The notes under the pieces are model-generated. The model saw only the letters and a program-made list of their open reading frames with translations, was not told the DNA's origin and searched no databases. Shown here piece by piece: positions 25,610-33,738 of a stretch of DNA of 64,000 nt; position 1 is the stretch's first letter, and each line of letters starts with the position of its first letter. The DNA is taken from positions 1 through 64,000 of the forward strand of contig NZ_CP044973.1 in assembly GCF_010104355.1 (NCBI RefSeq). The letters run 5' to 3'. Made by a program: the position numbers and the translations under genes. This DNA comes from Hydrogenophaga sp. PBL-H3. Lineage in GTDB: Bacteria; Pseudomonadota; Gammaproteobacteria; Burkholderiales; Burkholderiaceae_C.

Positions 25610-26179
25610 TCAGCTCACGGTGATGGCAATTCGTGGCCACAGGTGATCGCCAGCCTTGGCAAAGATCAGCGAGCGCTCGGCGCCGTCGATGCTGGCGCGG
25701 ACCACTTTGGCCCCGGTTCGCTCCGCGAGCCAACTCACGCCTGGGCGCTCAGCTTGTGGCCTTCCATTGGGGCTGATCTGACCCTCAGGGAACAACAGGA
25801 CGCTGCGCCCCTCGCGGAGGTGGCGCGCCAACTTGCGCAGGCCTTGTGGCGTGCCCGAGTCCAGCGGTACCACCCACCCGTAGCCCAACCAGCACAGCGT
25901 GGCCATCCCACGGGCTGCCCACGGACTTTTCACGGACCAGTCGCTGTCGACCCCCACTGCCAGCGGTGCAGGGCTTAGGAGGGCCAGTAGCACGCCGTCA
26001 AGCAAGCTCACATGGTTCGATGTCAGGATCGTCCCGCCTTTGACCAACATTTCCCGTGCTTTTGGTGCGATGGTGGCGCGCGTGCGCAGCGCCGCAGCGA
26101 GGGCGGCCGTCATACAGAGCCTCACTGGCCGTAGGTAGACCCAGCGGCGCGGGTGTGCAGGAGAGGAGGGTGTTGTCAT
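25610..26179 (-). CDS. PlsC-like 1-acyl-glycerol-3-phosphate acyltransferase
   Basis: A 189-residue acyltransferase. It has the catalytic NHVSLLD motif (residues 55-61; pattern NHx4D) and the substrate-binding LFPEGQIS motif (129-136). It is shorter than typical PlsC but keeps both motifs. It would transfer an acyl chain to a lysophospholipid at the inner membrane. Start at 26179 selected; an upstream in-frame ATG would overlap the next gene. Probably cargo rather than a core plasmid function. Confidence 0.8.
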   Translation of the reverse strand: MTTPSSPAHPRRWVYLRPVRLCMTAALAAALRTRATIAPKAREMLVKGGTILTSNHVSLLDGVLLALLSPAPLAVGVDSDWSVKSPWAARGMATLCWLGYGWVVPLDSGTPQGLRKLARHLREGRSVLLFPEGQISPNGRPQAERPGVSWLAERTGAKVVRASIDGAERSLIFAKAGDHLWPRIAITVS

Positions 26180-26210
26180 GGATGTCAGGCTACCGGCTTT
26201 CTCGCCATCT

Positions 26211-26426
26211 TCAAGCTGTGCTGGTTGGTGGGGCATCGGGTTTGAGCATCCAGCTACCGAGACGCGGGCCCTGCGTCGCAACGCCTTCCACATATTCGAG
26301 CCAGCCTTTGGCCTTGGAGAGAGAAATCAACGCCTCCAGCTCTTCGACGGTATCAGCTTGGAGCAGAAGCAGCCGGTGTGGCTCCTTCTCATGTTCGATG
26401 GCGCCGGCGTCGATGACCTGGTACAT
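26211..26426 (-). CDS. Small hypothetical protein
   Basis: A 71-residue protein (YQVIDAGAIEHEKEPHRLLL, then VEELEALISLSKAKGWLEY) with mixed strand/helix character. It starts 27 nt after the helicase stop on the same strand, so it is likely cotranscribed with it. No motif recognised and no clear ribosome site. Confidence 0.5.
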   Translation of the reverse strand: MYQVIDAGAIEHEKEPHRLLLLQADTVEELEALISLSKAKGWLEYVEGVATQGPRLGSWMLKPDAPPTSTA

Positions 26427-26453
26427 GGCGTGGAGTGTTGCCCGGCGAACAGC

Positions 26454-28244
26454 TCAGTTGCCGTCTGTGATGACCTTCGTCGCGTCGGACAGTCTCAGTT
26501 TCACGGCCATCTTGGATTCAACCACGGTGAGGTGGGGCTTACCGCTGAACCACACCAGGCAGCGGTTCTTTGCCCGCGTTATGGCGACGAACATCAGGCG
26601 ACGTTCTGCTTCGTAGTTGACCACGGCGGAATCATTGTCGGATGCCGATGCGTCCAGGATGTGCACGGTTTCGAATTCGAGGCCCTTGGAGCCGTGCATG
26701 GTCATCAGGACCAGTCTCACGTCGCTTAGGTCGCGGTTCTTCGTGGACACCAGCTTCAGGCGGCTGGAAAGCGTACCTCGCAGGTCGCTCAGGATCCTGG
26801 CGCAGATGCCCACCAGGTCTGCCGCGCCTGTCTTGCGCTCCGCCTTGAGCCATCCCGCATACATGTCGCCCACTTCAAGAATCACCTCAGCTACAGACCC
26901 ACCGGTGCCGGCGTTGCTCGCTCGCAGTTGGGCCCTCCAGTAGGCGCAGTCTTTGGCCAGACTTTTGAGTTGCTTCATCTCACCAGGCGGTGCGTCCTCA
27001 AGTTCGGGAACGTTGCCATCAAGCAGTTGGGCTGCCGAGCCGTTCATTTCGCGCAGGATGGAGGTCTTCATCTCATCCCCGATGCCGTTGAAGTGCAGCA
27101 CGCCGAGTACGCCGACCGGGGAGTTGTCTACCAGTGCTTGCAAGAACGACAGATAGCCCGCAATGTGCGAGTTCTCCCAGATGCTCTTGCCGACGCGCTT
27201 GTAGTCGACTCCGGCGCTTCGCAGTTCAAGTTCCAAAAGATCCAGCGAGCGGTTGGTTCGCGCAAGAACCACGGCATTGACGTGTTGCGCAGGCGTTTCC
27301 ACAACCATGGCGGCCAGTTCTTGCGCCTGCTTCTCGGCATTGGCGGTGGAGTATGCGGCTATGGCACCGCCCTTGCCGCGGCGTGCAACAAGCGTCTTCG
27401 ACAGCCGTGCCTTGTTCAGGCTGACCAGAGTGACCGCGTGAAACAGGATCTCCTGGCGGCAGCGGAAGTTGTCACCCAGCTCGATCCTCTTTGCATCGAA
27501 GGTGTCCAAGAAGGATTTCATGCCGGCGTAGCCGAGAGCCTGACGCCACTCGTAGATGCTCTGGTCGTCATCTCCAACGATGGTGACGTTGCATCCAGAT
27601 CGCGCGTGAGCAAAGATCCAGCAGCGCTGCAGATCGTCTGTGTCCTGACCTTCGTCCACCAGCATGTCGGTGTAAGGCATTGGCGGGATCGTGCCCTCGT
27701 GAACCCTGAGGGCACAGTCACGCATGATCGAGTAAAGATCCATCTGTCCAGTGGCCTTCAGTCGCTCCATGTACCTCTCAATGACCTTCATGGCCACCTC
27801 GGGCACTTCGAGCTTTGTTCGGTCGATGGCGTACATGTACAGCTCGAAGATCTCGCGAGCAGCCTTTTGGTCCTCTGCACTCTTGAGGAACGTGAACAGC
27901 GCATCCTGCAGGAGGATCCCTTGTTGGACGGGGCTTAGGACCTTGCGTCGGGGCACGTGTCGGAACAGGTGCTTGATGGCAATGCTGTGGAAGGTTCCGA
28001 TGAGCAAGCGTTCATCACCGAAGGGCTTGCCTCCGGCCTTGACCTGTGCTGCGTCCAGCCGGCGGCGCATTTCGTCTGCACCCTCCTTGGTGAAGGTGAC
28101 CATGATCAGACGGCGGTTCGGGTCGGACAGAATGCGCATGGCTTTGGCCACCGAGGTGGTGGTCTTGCCTGATCCGGGCCCGGCGACGATAAGCAGGTGA
28201 CCGTCGTGGTCAATCGCTTGCTGCTGTTGTGGGGTGAAGGCCAT
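26454..28244 (-). CDS. UvrD/Rep-family superfamily 1 helicase
   Basis: A 596-residue SF1A DNA helicase. Motif I AGPGSGKTT is at residues 21-29, motif Ia MVTFTKEGADEM near 49-59, motif II is MLVDEGQDTDD (usual VDEFQD, here EG), motif III IVGDDDQSIYEWR, motif IV near LGDNFRCRQEIL, motif V MTMHGSKGLEFE and motif VI RRLMFVAITRAK. It should unwind DNA 3' to 5' in repair or replication restart. It is shorter than UvrD (about 720 residues). Confidence 0.93.
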   Translation of the reverse strand: MAFTPQQQQAIDHDGHLLIVAGPGSGKTTTSVAKAMRILSDPNRRLIMVTFTKEGADEMRRRLDAAQVKAGGKPFGDERLLIGTFHSIAIKHLFRHVPRRKVLSPVQQGILLQDALFTFLKSAEDQKAAREIFELYMYAIDRTKLEVPEVAMKVIERYMERLKATGQMDLYSIMRDCALRVHEGTIPPMPYTDMLVDEGQDTDDLQRCWIFAHARSGCNVTIVGDDDQSIYEWRQALGYAGMKSFLDTFDAKRIELGDNFRCRQEILFHAVTLVSLNKARLSKTLVARRGKGGAIAAYSTANAEKQAQELAAMVVETPAQHVNAVVLARTNRSLDLLELELRSAGVDYKRVGKSIWENSHIAGYLSFLQALVDNSPVGVLGVLHFNGIGDEMKTSILREMNGSAAQLLDGNVPELEDAPPGEMKQLKSLAKDCAYWRAQLRASNAGTGGSVAEVILEVGDMYAGWLKAERKTGAADLVGICARILSDLRGTLSSRLKLVSTKNRDLSDVRLVLMTMHGSKGLEFETVHILDASASDNDSAVVNYEAERRLMFVAITRAKNRCLVWFSGKPHLTVVESKMAVKLRLSDATKVITDGN

Positions 28245-28308
28245 GGGCGCTGGTCCGAGTGGAATTAGTCAAATAGAGCGGGCAGGCGTGGTAGGTGCTC
28301 AAATGAGA

Positions 28309-28352
28309 AGGGCCGCGCAGTGGCGGCCCTCTCTCAACCTCACAGAGAGGTG
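28309..28352 (-). terminator. Hairpins after the 28354-29217 gene
   Basis: AGGGCCGC (28309-28316) pairs with GCGGCCCT (28323-28330). A second inverted repeat pairs CTCTCT (28329-28334) with AGAGAG (28344-28349). On the minus strand a short CTCATTT follows, so termination may be partial. Confidence 0.5.
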
Positions 28353-28353
28353 G

Positions 28354-29217
28354 TTAAGCGGCCACGGCGGCGGGGTCCACCTCTTTCGCTTTCGGCGTTT
28401 TGGCCTTGCCCTTGCCAGCGGCCGCAACCGCGGCTGCTGTAGCGTCGTCAATCACCTTGCTCGGGTCAGCGCCGCCGAGGTCCATGCTGGAATCGGCATC
28501 TGCACCTTCCGACTCGGAAGCAGAGAAGGCCGCGATGTCCTTGCCCTGCTGCGAGACCACATCGGCCATCTCGGGATTGACGGTGCCACTGGTCTGCTGT
28601 TCCTTGATCAGGCGGTCAGCTTCACGGTACAGCTTGACCACTTCTGTCTGCAGAATGGCTCGGAAGGCGCGCACAGCCTTTTTGCACAGGAATTCAACTT
28701 CGGCGCGCTGGGCCGAGTCGATCACGCCCAACAGGTTGGCGGTGCCGGCCATGAGGTTGACCTTGTCCAGGTCGGTGAGCAACTTGAAGTAGCTGCGCGC
28801 GTGTGCCGCGATCACCGGCACGGTCATGTGCACCGGGTTTGGGTAAAGCGAGGTTTCCATCTTCACGCCGTTCTGCTGGAGAAGCTTTTCCAGGCGGCTG
28901 ATGTTGCTGGTCATCAAAGTGTTGATGCTGGCCAGCTTTTTCGTGATCACTTCGTTGTACTTCTCCAGCGTCTCGGGATTGAAGCCGCGCCAGCTGCGGT
29001 ACTGGTATTCCAGGAACAGCTGCTTGGACAGGTAGGCGAAGTCCTTGCGGAAGAAGCGGGTGGAGGCAGGTGACTGCAACTCAGCGTTGTCAATGAAGAC
29101 AACGGGGCTCTGGAAATTCGAACCGAACTTCTCGCCGAAGACCATCTGCAAGGCCTTCTGGCGTTGTTTTTGAATCTGGGCGTCGGCGTCGGTCGCCGTG
29201 AGGGCTGCATTGGTCAT
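28354..29217 (-). CDS. PFL_4669/AcaB-like conjugation-associated protein (tentative)
   Basis: A 287-residue protein. The core (LEYQYRSWRGFNPETLEKY, MTVPVIAAHARSYFKLLTDL, GTANLLGVIDSAQ, RAEVEFLCKKAVRAFR) follows the helical layout of the PFL_4669 family found in integrative conjugative elements, which I associate with AcaB, an activator of IncA/C transfer. The last 75 residues are disordered and Ala/Lys-rich. It starts right after a minus-strand copy of the repeated leader. The family link is by pattern and needs profile confirmation; a role in controlling transfer would fit the FlhDC-like genes. Confidence 0.5.
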   Translation of the reverse strand: MTNAALTATDADAQIQKQRQKALQMVFGEKFGSNFQSPVVFIDNAELQSPASTRFFRKDFAYLSKQLFLEYQYRSWRGFNPETLEKYNEVITKKLASINTLMTSNISRLEKLLQQNGVKMETSLYPNPVHMTVPVIAAHARSYFKLLTDLDKVNLMAGTANLLGVIDSAQRAEVEFLCKKAVRAFRAILQTEVVKLYREADRLIKEQQTSGTVNPEMADVVSQQGKDIAAFSASESEGADADSSMDLGGADPSKVIDDATAAAVAAAGKGKAKTPKAKEVDPAAVAA

Positions 29218-29291
29218 AGAAAGGACTCTCCAGTGGGTTGAGAAAACGCCACTTGACTTTAGGAGCGGTCCTGCAGCAGTCAGGTTGAGTC
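29218..29291 (-). promoter_or_regulatory. Repeated two-hairpin 5' leader, minus-strand copy
   Basis: Read on the minus strand: CTCAACC (29289-29283), then TGACT pairing with AGTCA (29282-29278 with 29258-29254), enclosing AGGA/TCCT (29272-29269 with 29264-29261). The second hairpin pairs TTCTC (29244-29240) with GAGAG (29230-29226), which is the ribosome site. Stem sequences differ from the other copies but pair equally well. Confidence 0.6.
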
Positions 29292-29608
29292 AATGCACCC
29301 AAACCAATGCAAAGCCTCGGTCTGAGTGCTTTTTTTTCAAGGAAACTCAGGGTGACTGGGCGGATTGACGTGTGTTGGTGCCCCCGATGTGGCCAGTTGC
29401 TGCTTTGGCGGTAAACCACGTTCGAGTCGCCTCAGAAACTTTTTCGCGGGAAGTGGCCAGATTGGTTTGACCCGCGTTTCGAGCTGCTCAATACTTCGTA
29501 CGTCGTCTGGTATCCAGCGGCCGTGCAACTGGGACACGTAAACCTTCCGAGTCGAAACTGAACTGCTCTTTGCGACGGCGAAGTGCTACCTGAAAGGGGA
29601 ACATAAAG
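29292..29608. other. Gene-poor stretch
   Basis: No supported gene. A run of eight Ts (29331-29338) may be part of the minus-strand promoter of the gene at 29217. Confidence 0.3.
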
Positions 29609-29722
29609 ATGAAAAGAACTCCACGAGTTCTTGCATGGCGGGTGCTTCGGCACCCTGCCCATCGCAGTTTCCTCTTTCAACACACATCGCTCTCTGCATA
29701 TACTTCGCCACACAGCGGGTAA
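29609..29722 (+). CDS. Possible 37-residue peptide with internal hairpins
   Basis: A short reading frame with AAGGGGAA (29594-29601) upstream of its ATG. Arg/His-rich translation (MKRTPRVLAWRVLRHPAH). Its DNA includes GAACTC-CAC-GAGTTC and a GGGTGC-TTCG-GCACCC tetraloop hairpin (29642-29657), so the segment may instead be a structured RNA. Low confidence as a protein. Confidence 0.22.
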   Translation: MKRTPRVLAWRVLRHPAHRSFLFQHTSLSAYTSPHSG

Positions 29723-29774
29723 TACCTGACGTCTCTTGATCGAGATGTGAGGTCTTCCTCGGTTCGCCGAAAAG

Positions 29775-29794
29775 AACTGAACTTCGGTTCAGTT
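29775..29794 (+). other. UUCG tetraloop hairpin
   Basis: AACTGAAC and GTTCAGTT form a perfect 8-bp stem closed by TTCG. No T-run follows, so it is not a classic terminator. It lies between the possible 37-residue frame and the leader at 29850. Confidence 0.45.
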
Positions 29795-29849
29795 GCGTGT
29801 CCAGTACACGCCTTCAACTGACTTGCCGACCTCCGGGTTTGCCTGTCGC

Positions 29850-29926
29850 ACATCAACCTCCCCACATGGGCATTCCAATGCCCTATGGGGTGGACTGCTT
29901 TGTGGGAATCCTTTTAGGTGGTCCCC
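29850..29926 (+). promoter_or_regulatory. Repeated two-hairpin 5' leader, copy before 44-residue peptide
   Basis: ATCAACC at 29852-29858. The inner stem GGGCATT (29868-29874) with AATGCCC (29877-29883) is entirely different in sequence from other copies but keeps pairing; the outer clamp is CCCC (29860-29863) with GGGG (29887-29890). GGAC and GTCC can then pair across the ribosome site AGGTGG. The ATG follows at 29927. Confidence 0.65.
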
Positions 29927-30061
29927 ATGAAAGTAGTTCTCGCCGTTTTCGTCATTGCCATGGTTTTGGTCAACACCGCCGGGGCAATGCTCCCCGCAGT
30001 TGAAACAGTGAAGTCGCGTACCACTCATGTGGACTTCGTGGTCGAGCAAGCAACTCGGTGA
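29927..30061 (+). CDS. 44-residue secreted or membrane peptide
   Basis: A complete small gene: leader, ribosome site AGGTGG (29916-29921), ATG, stop and terminator 20 nt later. The protein MKVVLAVFVIAMVLVNTAGA (first 20 residues) is a textbook signal sequence ending in AGA, with a 24-residue polar remainder (VETVKSRTTHVDFVVEQATR). It may be cleaved after residue 20 to release a short periplasmic peptide, or stay in the membrane. Function unknown; entry-exclusion lipoproteins and toxin peptides are among the possibilities but no lipobox is present. Confidence 0.6.
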   Translation: MKVVLAVFVIAMVLVNTAGAMLPAVETVKSRTTHVDFVVEQATR

Positions 30062-30081
30062 GTTGACGCTGCAACGTTTGT

Positions 30082-30112
30082 AAAAAAGGAAGGGCCTGGC
30101 CCTTCCTTTTTT
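30082..30112 (+). terminator. Strong bidirectional terminator
   Basis: AAAAAAGGAAGGGCC and GGCCCTTCCTTTTTT form a 15-bp stem with a single-base centre at 30097; A-run and T-run flank it, so it works both ways. It ends the 44-residue peptide gene. The stretch from 30113 to 30251 holds no gene that I can support. Confidence 0.88.
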
Positions 30113-30251
30113 CATTTCATCCCTTCGCACACACTCCGCGTGAGAACTGCTGACGGACCTGGACGCATCCAGCACCGTGAGCACTTCTCGATGCAAATTC
30201 GAGCAGAGCTGGCATCCGTGTCAGCGCACAACTAGCGGCTTCAAACCGCAT

Positions 30252-30313
30252 TCATCAACCCAGCCGGGACCAGCTTCCCGGTAGGGATGCTGCTCGGCTA
30301 TTTAGCTGGAAGC
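30252..30313 (+). promoter_or_regulatory. Repeated two-hairpin 5' leader, copy before 19-residue upstream frame
   Basis: ATCAACC at 30254-30260. The inner stem CCGGGA (30264-30269) pairs with TCCCGG (30276-30281), one pair longer than the 16358 copy; the outer CCC/GGG clamp is kept (30259-30261 with 30284-30286). The second hairpin joins GCT...GGCT with AGCT...AGC around ATTT and covers the GGAA ribosome site. ATG at 30314. Confidence 0.65.
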
Positions 30314-30373
30314 ATGATGGAAAAAAACATCACCGGCGTCAGGGAGCAGTCCCATGCACGCCGGGGCGATTGA
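30314..30373 (+). CDS. 19-residue upstream open reading frame
   Basis: MMEKNITGVREQSHARRGD, starting directly after the leader hairpins with TGGAAG upstream. It overlaps the start of the next gene (30354) by 20 nt; that gene's ribosome site AGGGAG (30341-30346) lies inside it. This layout suggests a translated leader that controls access to the downstream start. Confidence 0.4.
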   Translation: MMEKNITGVREQSHARRGD

Positions 30374-31004
30374 TACCCAACCGCAAGCGCAACAGCTTTT
30401 CCTGCCGATGTTCATGGCCCACGAAATTCATGCGTGGGCCCAGCGCGAGCAACAACGTCAGAGCAAGAAAGAAAAGGCCGTCAAAGCCAGATCCATCAAG
30501 AGCGTTCTGCTCAAGAGGGACGAGGACACGACAAGCCTGTTCGATCTGATCGACGACAGCTTGCTGGACATGCCACTCGGGGGCGTTGCCGAAGGAAACG
30601 AACTGAACTGTGATGTTGACCCCTTGAGGGCCGATGTCGCGGAAAAGATCGAGGACTTCGTTGACGAACACATCGAGTGGTCCGATGCCGCCATTGAGGA
30701 GTTGCACGAGGGTGTACTGCACTACTCGCTGAAGCTCCTTCAGGCTAAAGGCAACGGCGCGGAGAAGAAAGAGGTCCTGCGGTGGATCTTCGCTCCGAAA
30801 ACGATGGTCGCGTCCCTACACGGGGAAAGCGGCCGAACGGTTGAGACAGTCCTGTCCCAACCCTTAACTCCATTCTCGTTCGAACAGTGCTGCGCTATCT
30901 GCGGATACAGCCCTGAACGTTTGACGGACGGCTTAGTCCCCGTACTCAAAGAGATTGGCCTCCAAAGTGTCTTTAAGGAACTTTTCGATGGAAAACACCA
31001 TTAA
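30354..31004 (+). CDS. Hypothetical protein
   Basis: A 216-residue protein that I do not recognise. The N-terminus is helical and basic (WAQREQQRQSKKEKAVKARS), the middle acidic (VAEKIEDFVDEHIEW), and near the end is FEQCCAICGYSPERL with three cysteines. Start ATG 30354 with AGGGAG 7 nt upstream. It overlaps the CobS-like ATPase start by 17 nt, so the two are coupled and probably function together. Confidence 0.65.
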   Translation: MHAGAIDTQPQAQQLFLPMFMAHEIHAWAQREQQRQSKKEKAVKARSIKSVLLKRDEDTTSLFDLIDDSLLDMPLGGVAEGNELNCDVDPLRADVAEKIEDFVDEHIEWSDAAIEELHEGVLHYSLKLLQAKGNGAEKKEVLRWIFAPKTMVASLHGESGRTVETVLSQPLTPFSFEQCCAICGYSPERLTDGLVPVLKEIGLQSVFKELFDGKHH

Positions 31005-31965
31005 ACCCGTACACCAGAAGTACAACGTGCGCGCAGTCTTCGGCCTGCTTGAAGCGCCCGAATCAGCCGAAATTCCAGGCCTCGCGCCTGGTTTGAACGG
31101 CGTCCCCCCGGTTGACCCGATGTACGTCTTTGATACTGAGCGCACGCGCCAGTTGACGATGTTCTGGGTTGGCGGATTCAAGGCATTGAAGATCGAAGGA
31201 AGTCCCGCAGCGGGTAAGACCTCGATCATCGAACAGTGGCACGCGCGTCTGAACGTGCCGCTCTACAAAGTGCCGTGCTCACCCACCACTGAGAGCTTCC
31301 GCCTGATAGGTCAGCTGCTGCCGACCGAGGATGGCAAGCTCGTTTGGAAAGATGGCCCGGTGCTCAAGGCATGCCGTGAAGGCACGTCTGTGCTGCTGGA
31401 CGAGTACAACACTCTGGACGCGGGAGAGGCCACCGGTCTCAACATGCTGCTGGAGGGTTACTCGATCACGATCCCTGAAACCGGGGAGACGATCACGCCA
31501 GCGAAGACCACCCGGTTCTTTGCCACGCAGAATCCTGAAGACAGCCGAGCCGCGGTCGCAGGGCGAAACGTGCAGGACGTGGCCAACGATGACCGCTGGT
31601 CCCACATGGAAGTGGAATACCTCAAGCCCGAGCTTGAAGAAGCGCTGGTGCTGCGGCACCTGTTGGCCGGCAAGGTTGACAGGACGGTTGCTGAATCGAT
31701 CGCCAAGGTGGTCGTGCAGGTGGCCAACAACGTGCGCCAGGCCTTCCTCAACGATGCCCCCGGAATCGACAAGCCTTTGTCAACTCGGGTGCTGCTTCGT
31801 TGGGCGAAGTACACGGTCATGTACCAGGGTGTCATGCGCAAACAGAACCAAAGCGGACTGCACTACGCAGTTCGTCAGGCCGTGCGCATGAGCGCAGCCA
31901 TGGCGACAGCCGTCAATGAGCAAATCACGCTCATTGCGGGCTACGACGAAAACATGCAGAGCTGA
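30988..31965 (+). CDS. CobS/MoxR-like AAA+ ATPase
   Basis: A 325-residue AAA+ ATPase of the CobS/MoxR group. Walker A GSPAAGKTS at residues 71-79, Walker B SVLLDEYN at 134-141 (D138, E139), sensor 1 near RFFATQNPEDS. CobS/MoxR ATPases work with VWA-domain partners to remodel proteins or insert metals. A CobT-like VWA protein (42087) and a DUF3150 protein (40935) encoded 9-11 kb away are the expected partners. Start at ATG 30988 with AAGGAA 8 nt upstream, inside the end of the preceding gene. Confidence 0.83.
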   Translation: MENTIKPVHQKYNVRAVFGLLEAPESAEIPGLAPGLNGVPPVDPMYVFDTERTRQLTMFWVGGFKALKIEGSPAAGKTSIIEQWHARLNVPLYKVPCSPTTESFRLIGQLLPTEDGKLVWKDGPVLKACREGTSVLLDEYNTLDAGEATGLNMLLEGYSITIPETGETITPAKTTRFFATQNPEDSRAAVAGRNVQDVANDDRWSHMEVEYLKPELEEALVLRHLLAGKVDRTVAESIAKVVVQVANNVRQAFLNDAPGIDKPLSTRVLLRWAKYTVMYQGVMRKQNQSGLHYAVRQAVRMSAAMATAVNEQITLIAGYDENMQS

Positions 31966-31973
31966 GGCAGGGT

Positions 31974-32693
31974 ATGAACCTTGTCTTTGATGTCTACCAA
32001 CATTCGGACAAAGGTGCCTGGGGGTTCTGCCCCCGGGGATCGGAAGTCATGATCGCGGAGATAAAGCTCGATGGGACGCTCAAGCTTGAGACCATCAACG
32101 CCATCAAGCTTGGCGGTGCACTGACCGCGAAGGTTCGCATGGGGTACTCCCGCGCCGCAAGGTGCAAGTACCTCCACCGAAACGTCACCCCTGACGGCAA
32201 GGTGCTTGGCGAGTTTTCCGAAGTGCACCCCGACCTGGACTTTGCAGGCGATGGTGAGCTGGTGCTCATGGTCACCCGGAGCATTGGCCTGGATGTCGAC
32301 GCGCTGCTGCAGGAGTGGGAAGTGCTTCTGCAAGGCGTGGACGGAGTACGCAACACCGCTGACGTCTGGATCGCCAGGCAGCGGCGGGCAGTGCAGTACT
32401 TCACCGCACCGGACACCCACCCCGCATTCGCACTTGTGCTGTCCAACTGGGCAGTCGAGAACAAGCAAGTTGTCATTGCACAGTCGGGCCAAGTGCCGGC
32501 TGTGACACCGAAGAACGATCCAATGGCCTGGAAGCAATTCCTGTCCAAGTGGTTCGCGGAGGCAACCACACAAAGAACTTTGGAGCAGCTGCGTTGGTCG
32601 CTACGCGACGCGATGCTGGCGGCTCCAGTCATTCACAACAACACTGATGACGCAGACGGCTGGATAGCCGATGCGAGTCAGGCCGCCTTTTAA
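31974..32693 (+). CDS. Hypothetical protein
   Basis: A 239-residue protein of unknown function, 8 nt after the ATPase gene. It begins MNLVFDVYQHSDKGAWGFCP and has a strand-rich first half (ELVLMVTRSIGLDVDALLQ) and helical second half ending in WIADASQAAF. No motif is recognised. Cotranscription with the ATPase and the primase-associated protein downstream suggests a DNA-metabolism or remodelling role. Confidence 0.68.
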   Translation: MNLVFDVYQHSDKGAWGFCPRGSEVMIAEIKLDGTLKLETINAIKLGGALTAKVRMGYSRAARCKYLHRNVTPDGKVLGEFSEVHPDLDFAGDGELVLMVTRSIGLDVDALLQEWEVLLQGVDGVRNTADVWIARQRRAVQYFTAPDTHPAFALVLSNWAVENKQVVIAQSGQVPAVTPKNDPMAWKQFLSKWFAEATTQRTLEQLRWSLRDAMLAAPVIHNNTDDADGWIADASQAAF

Positions 32694-32703
32694 CAGGAAC
32701 AAA

Positions 32704-33738
32704 GTGAACAAACATATTCACCCCCTCATCAATGCTGCCCGCGCTCTCACGCTCGGAACCAGCAGGGTGGTGGCGTCAAGCATCGCAGGCCTTTCAAGGC
32801 TCGTGAAGCCACGCCTCCGCAACCCGGTGATCACTCCCAAGGTGGTCATCAGCAAAAGTGACGCGATGCGCCAGACCTTGGCCAAGGCCAAAGAGGCGGC
32901 CGAACGCAACCCAGGAGCGAAAGCGACGGGCGAGTGCTCGGCTCCGGTCATGGTGCAGGCAAGCGACTTCGAGATTGCAGACCGGATCATCTCGATCCGC
33001 CTCGATCCTGCGGTTGGCGTCATCAACATGCGTGTCTACAAGACGCTCAAGGTTGTCAAGCGAGACCTGATCGTTCATGAACCCCGACTGCGGGCCATGA
33101 TGAAAGGTCGCCGGTTCAACTTTCCTGATGCTGTATTCGACCCCAAGTCGGATTTGGAGGATGTGAAGGATGAGACGGTGTACCTCGCAGAGAAACTCAT
33201 CAACGCTGTGGGCAAAGGCAAGGTCAAGGCGGTCAAACCGCCAAAAGACACTGTCAAGGTTCCGCCCAAGGTCGCGACGAAGGATGTGGTGGCAGCACCA
33301 TCTCCGACAGCCGTGGTCCAGCGAGCAGCGGCGGCGCAGGGAACGCCCGCACCGAAACAACATCCGGCACCCGCGTCCAAACGCGAGCAGCCGCGAGCAC
33401 CTGCCACGCAGGCCCAGGCACCGGAGTCGAAAGTCTTCGCGCCCAAGCCAGCGGTGGGATTCACCTACGTAGGCACCTTGCGTGAAGCTGGGAGCCGAAA
33501 GGTGACGCCCCGGGGACGTGATGCATACGAGGTGTTCACCGCCATCATCCAGATGGACAACGGCGCTGAATTCCCGCTTCGTGGTGCCGAACTCGAACGC
33601 GAGCTCGAACTTGCAGATTGCCAGTTGGGCGATCGCATTTCGATCACCCCGATGGGCAAAGTGCCCGTGACCCTTACCAATGGTGGTGAGGGCAAAAAGA
33701 ACCTCTACAAAGTCCAGAATCTTCAGGAGAAAGCATGA
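32704..33738 (+). CDS. Protein with relaxase/primase-associated C-terminal domain
   Basis: A 344-residue protein. The first 180 residues include DFEIADRIISIRLDP and FNFPDAVFDP; a Lys/Pro/Ala-rich linker spans about 190-250. The C-terminal 85 residues (YVGTLREAGSRKV..., YEVFTAIIQMDNGAEFPLRG, LGDRISITPMGKVPVTL) resemble the small beta-rich domain found at the end of plasmid TraI/primase and LPD7-type proteins. Start GTG 32704 with AGGAA upstream; the stop overlaps the ssb start (ATGA). Probably acts on single-stranded plasmid DNA. Confidence 0.6.
   Translation: MNKHIHPLINAARALTLGTSRVVASSIAGLSRLVKPRLRNPVITPKVVISKSDAMRQTLAKAKEAAERNPGAKATGECSAPVMVQASDFEIADRIISIRLDPAVGVINMRVYKTLKVVKRDLIVHEPRLRAMMKGRRFNFPDAVFDPKSDLEDVKDETVYLAEKLINAVGKGKVKAVKPPKDTVKVPPKVATKDVVAAPSPTAVVQRAAAAQGTPAPKQHPAPASKREQPRAPATQAQAPESKVFAPKPAVGFTYVGTLREAGSRKVTPRGRDAYEVFTAIIQMDNGAEFPLRGAELERELELADCQLGDRISITPMGKVPVTLTNGGEGKKNLYKVQNLQEKA

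Noticed and set aside
26928..27938. A 336-codon plus-strand reading frame
   Set aside because: It is antisense to the UvrD-like helicase, whose motifs I, II, III, V and VI are all on the minus strand.
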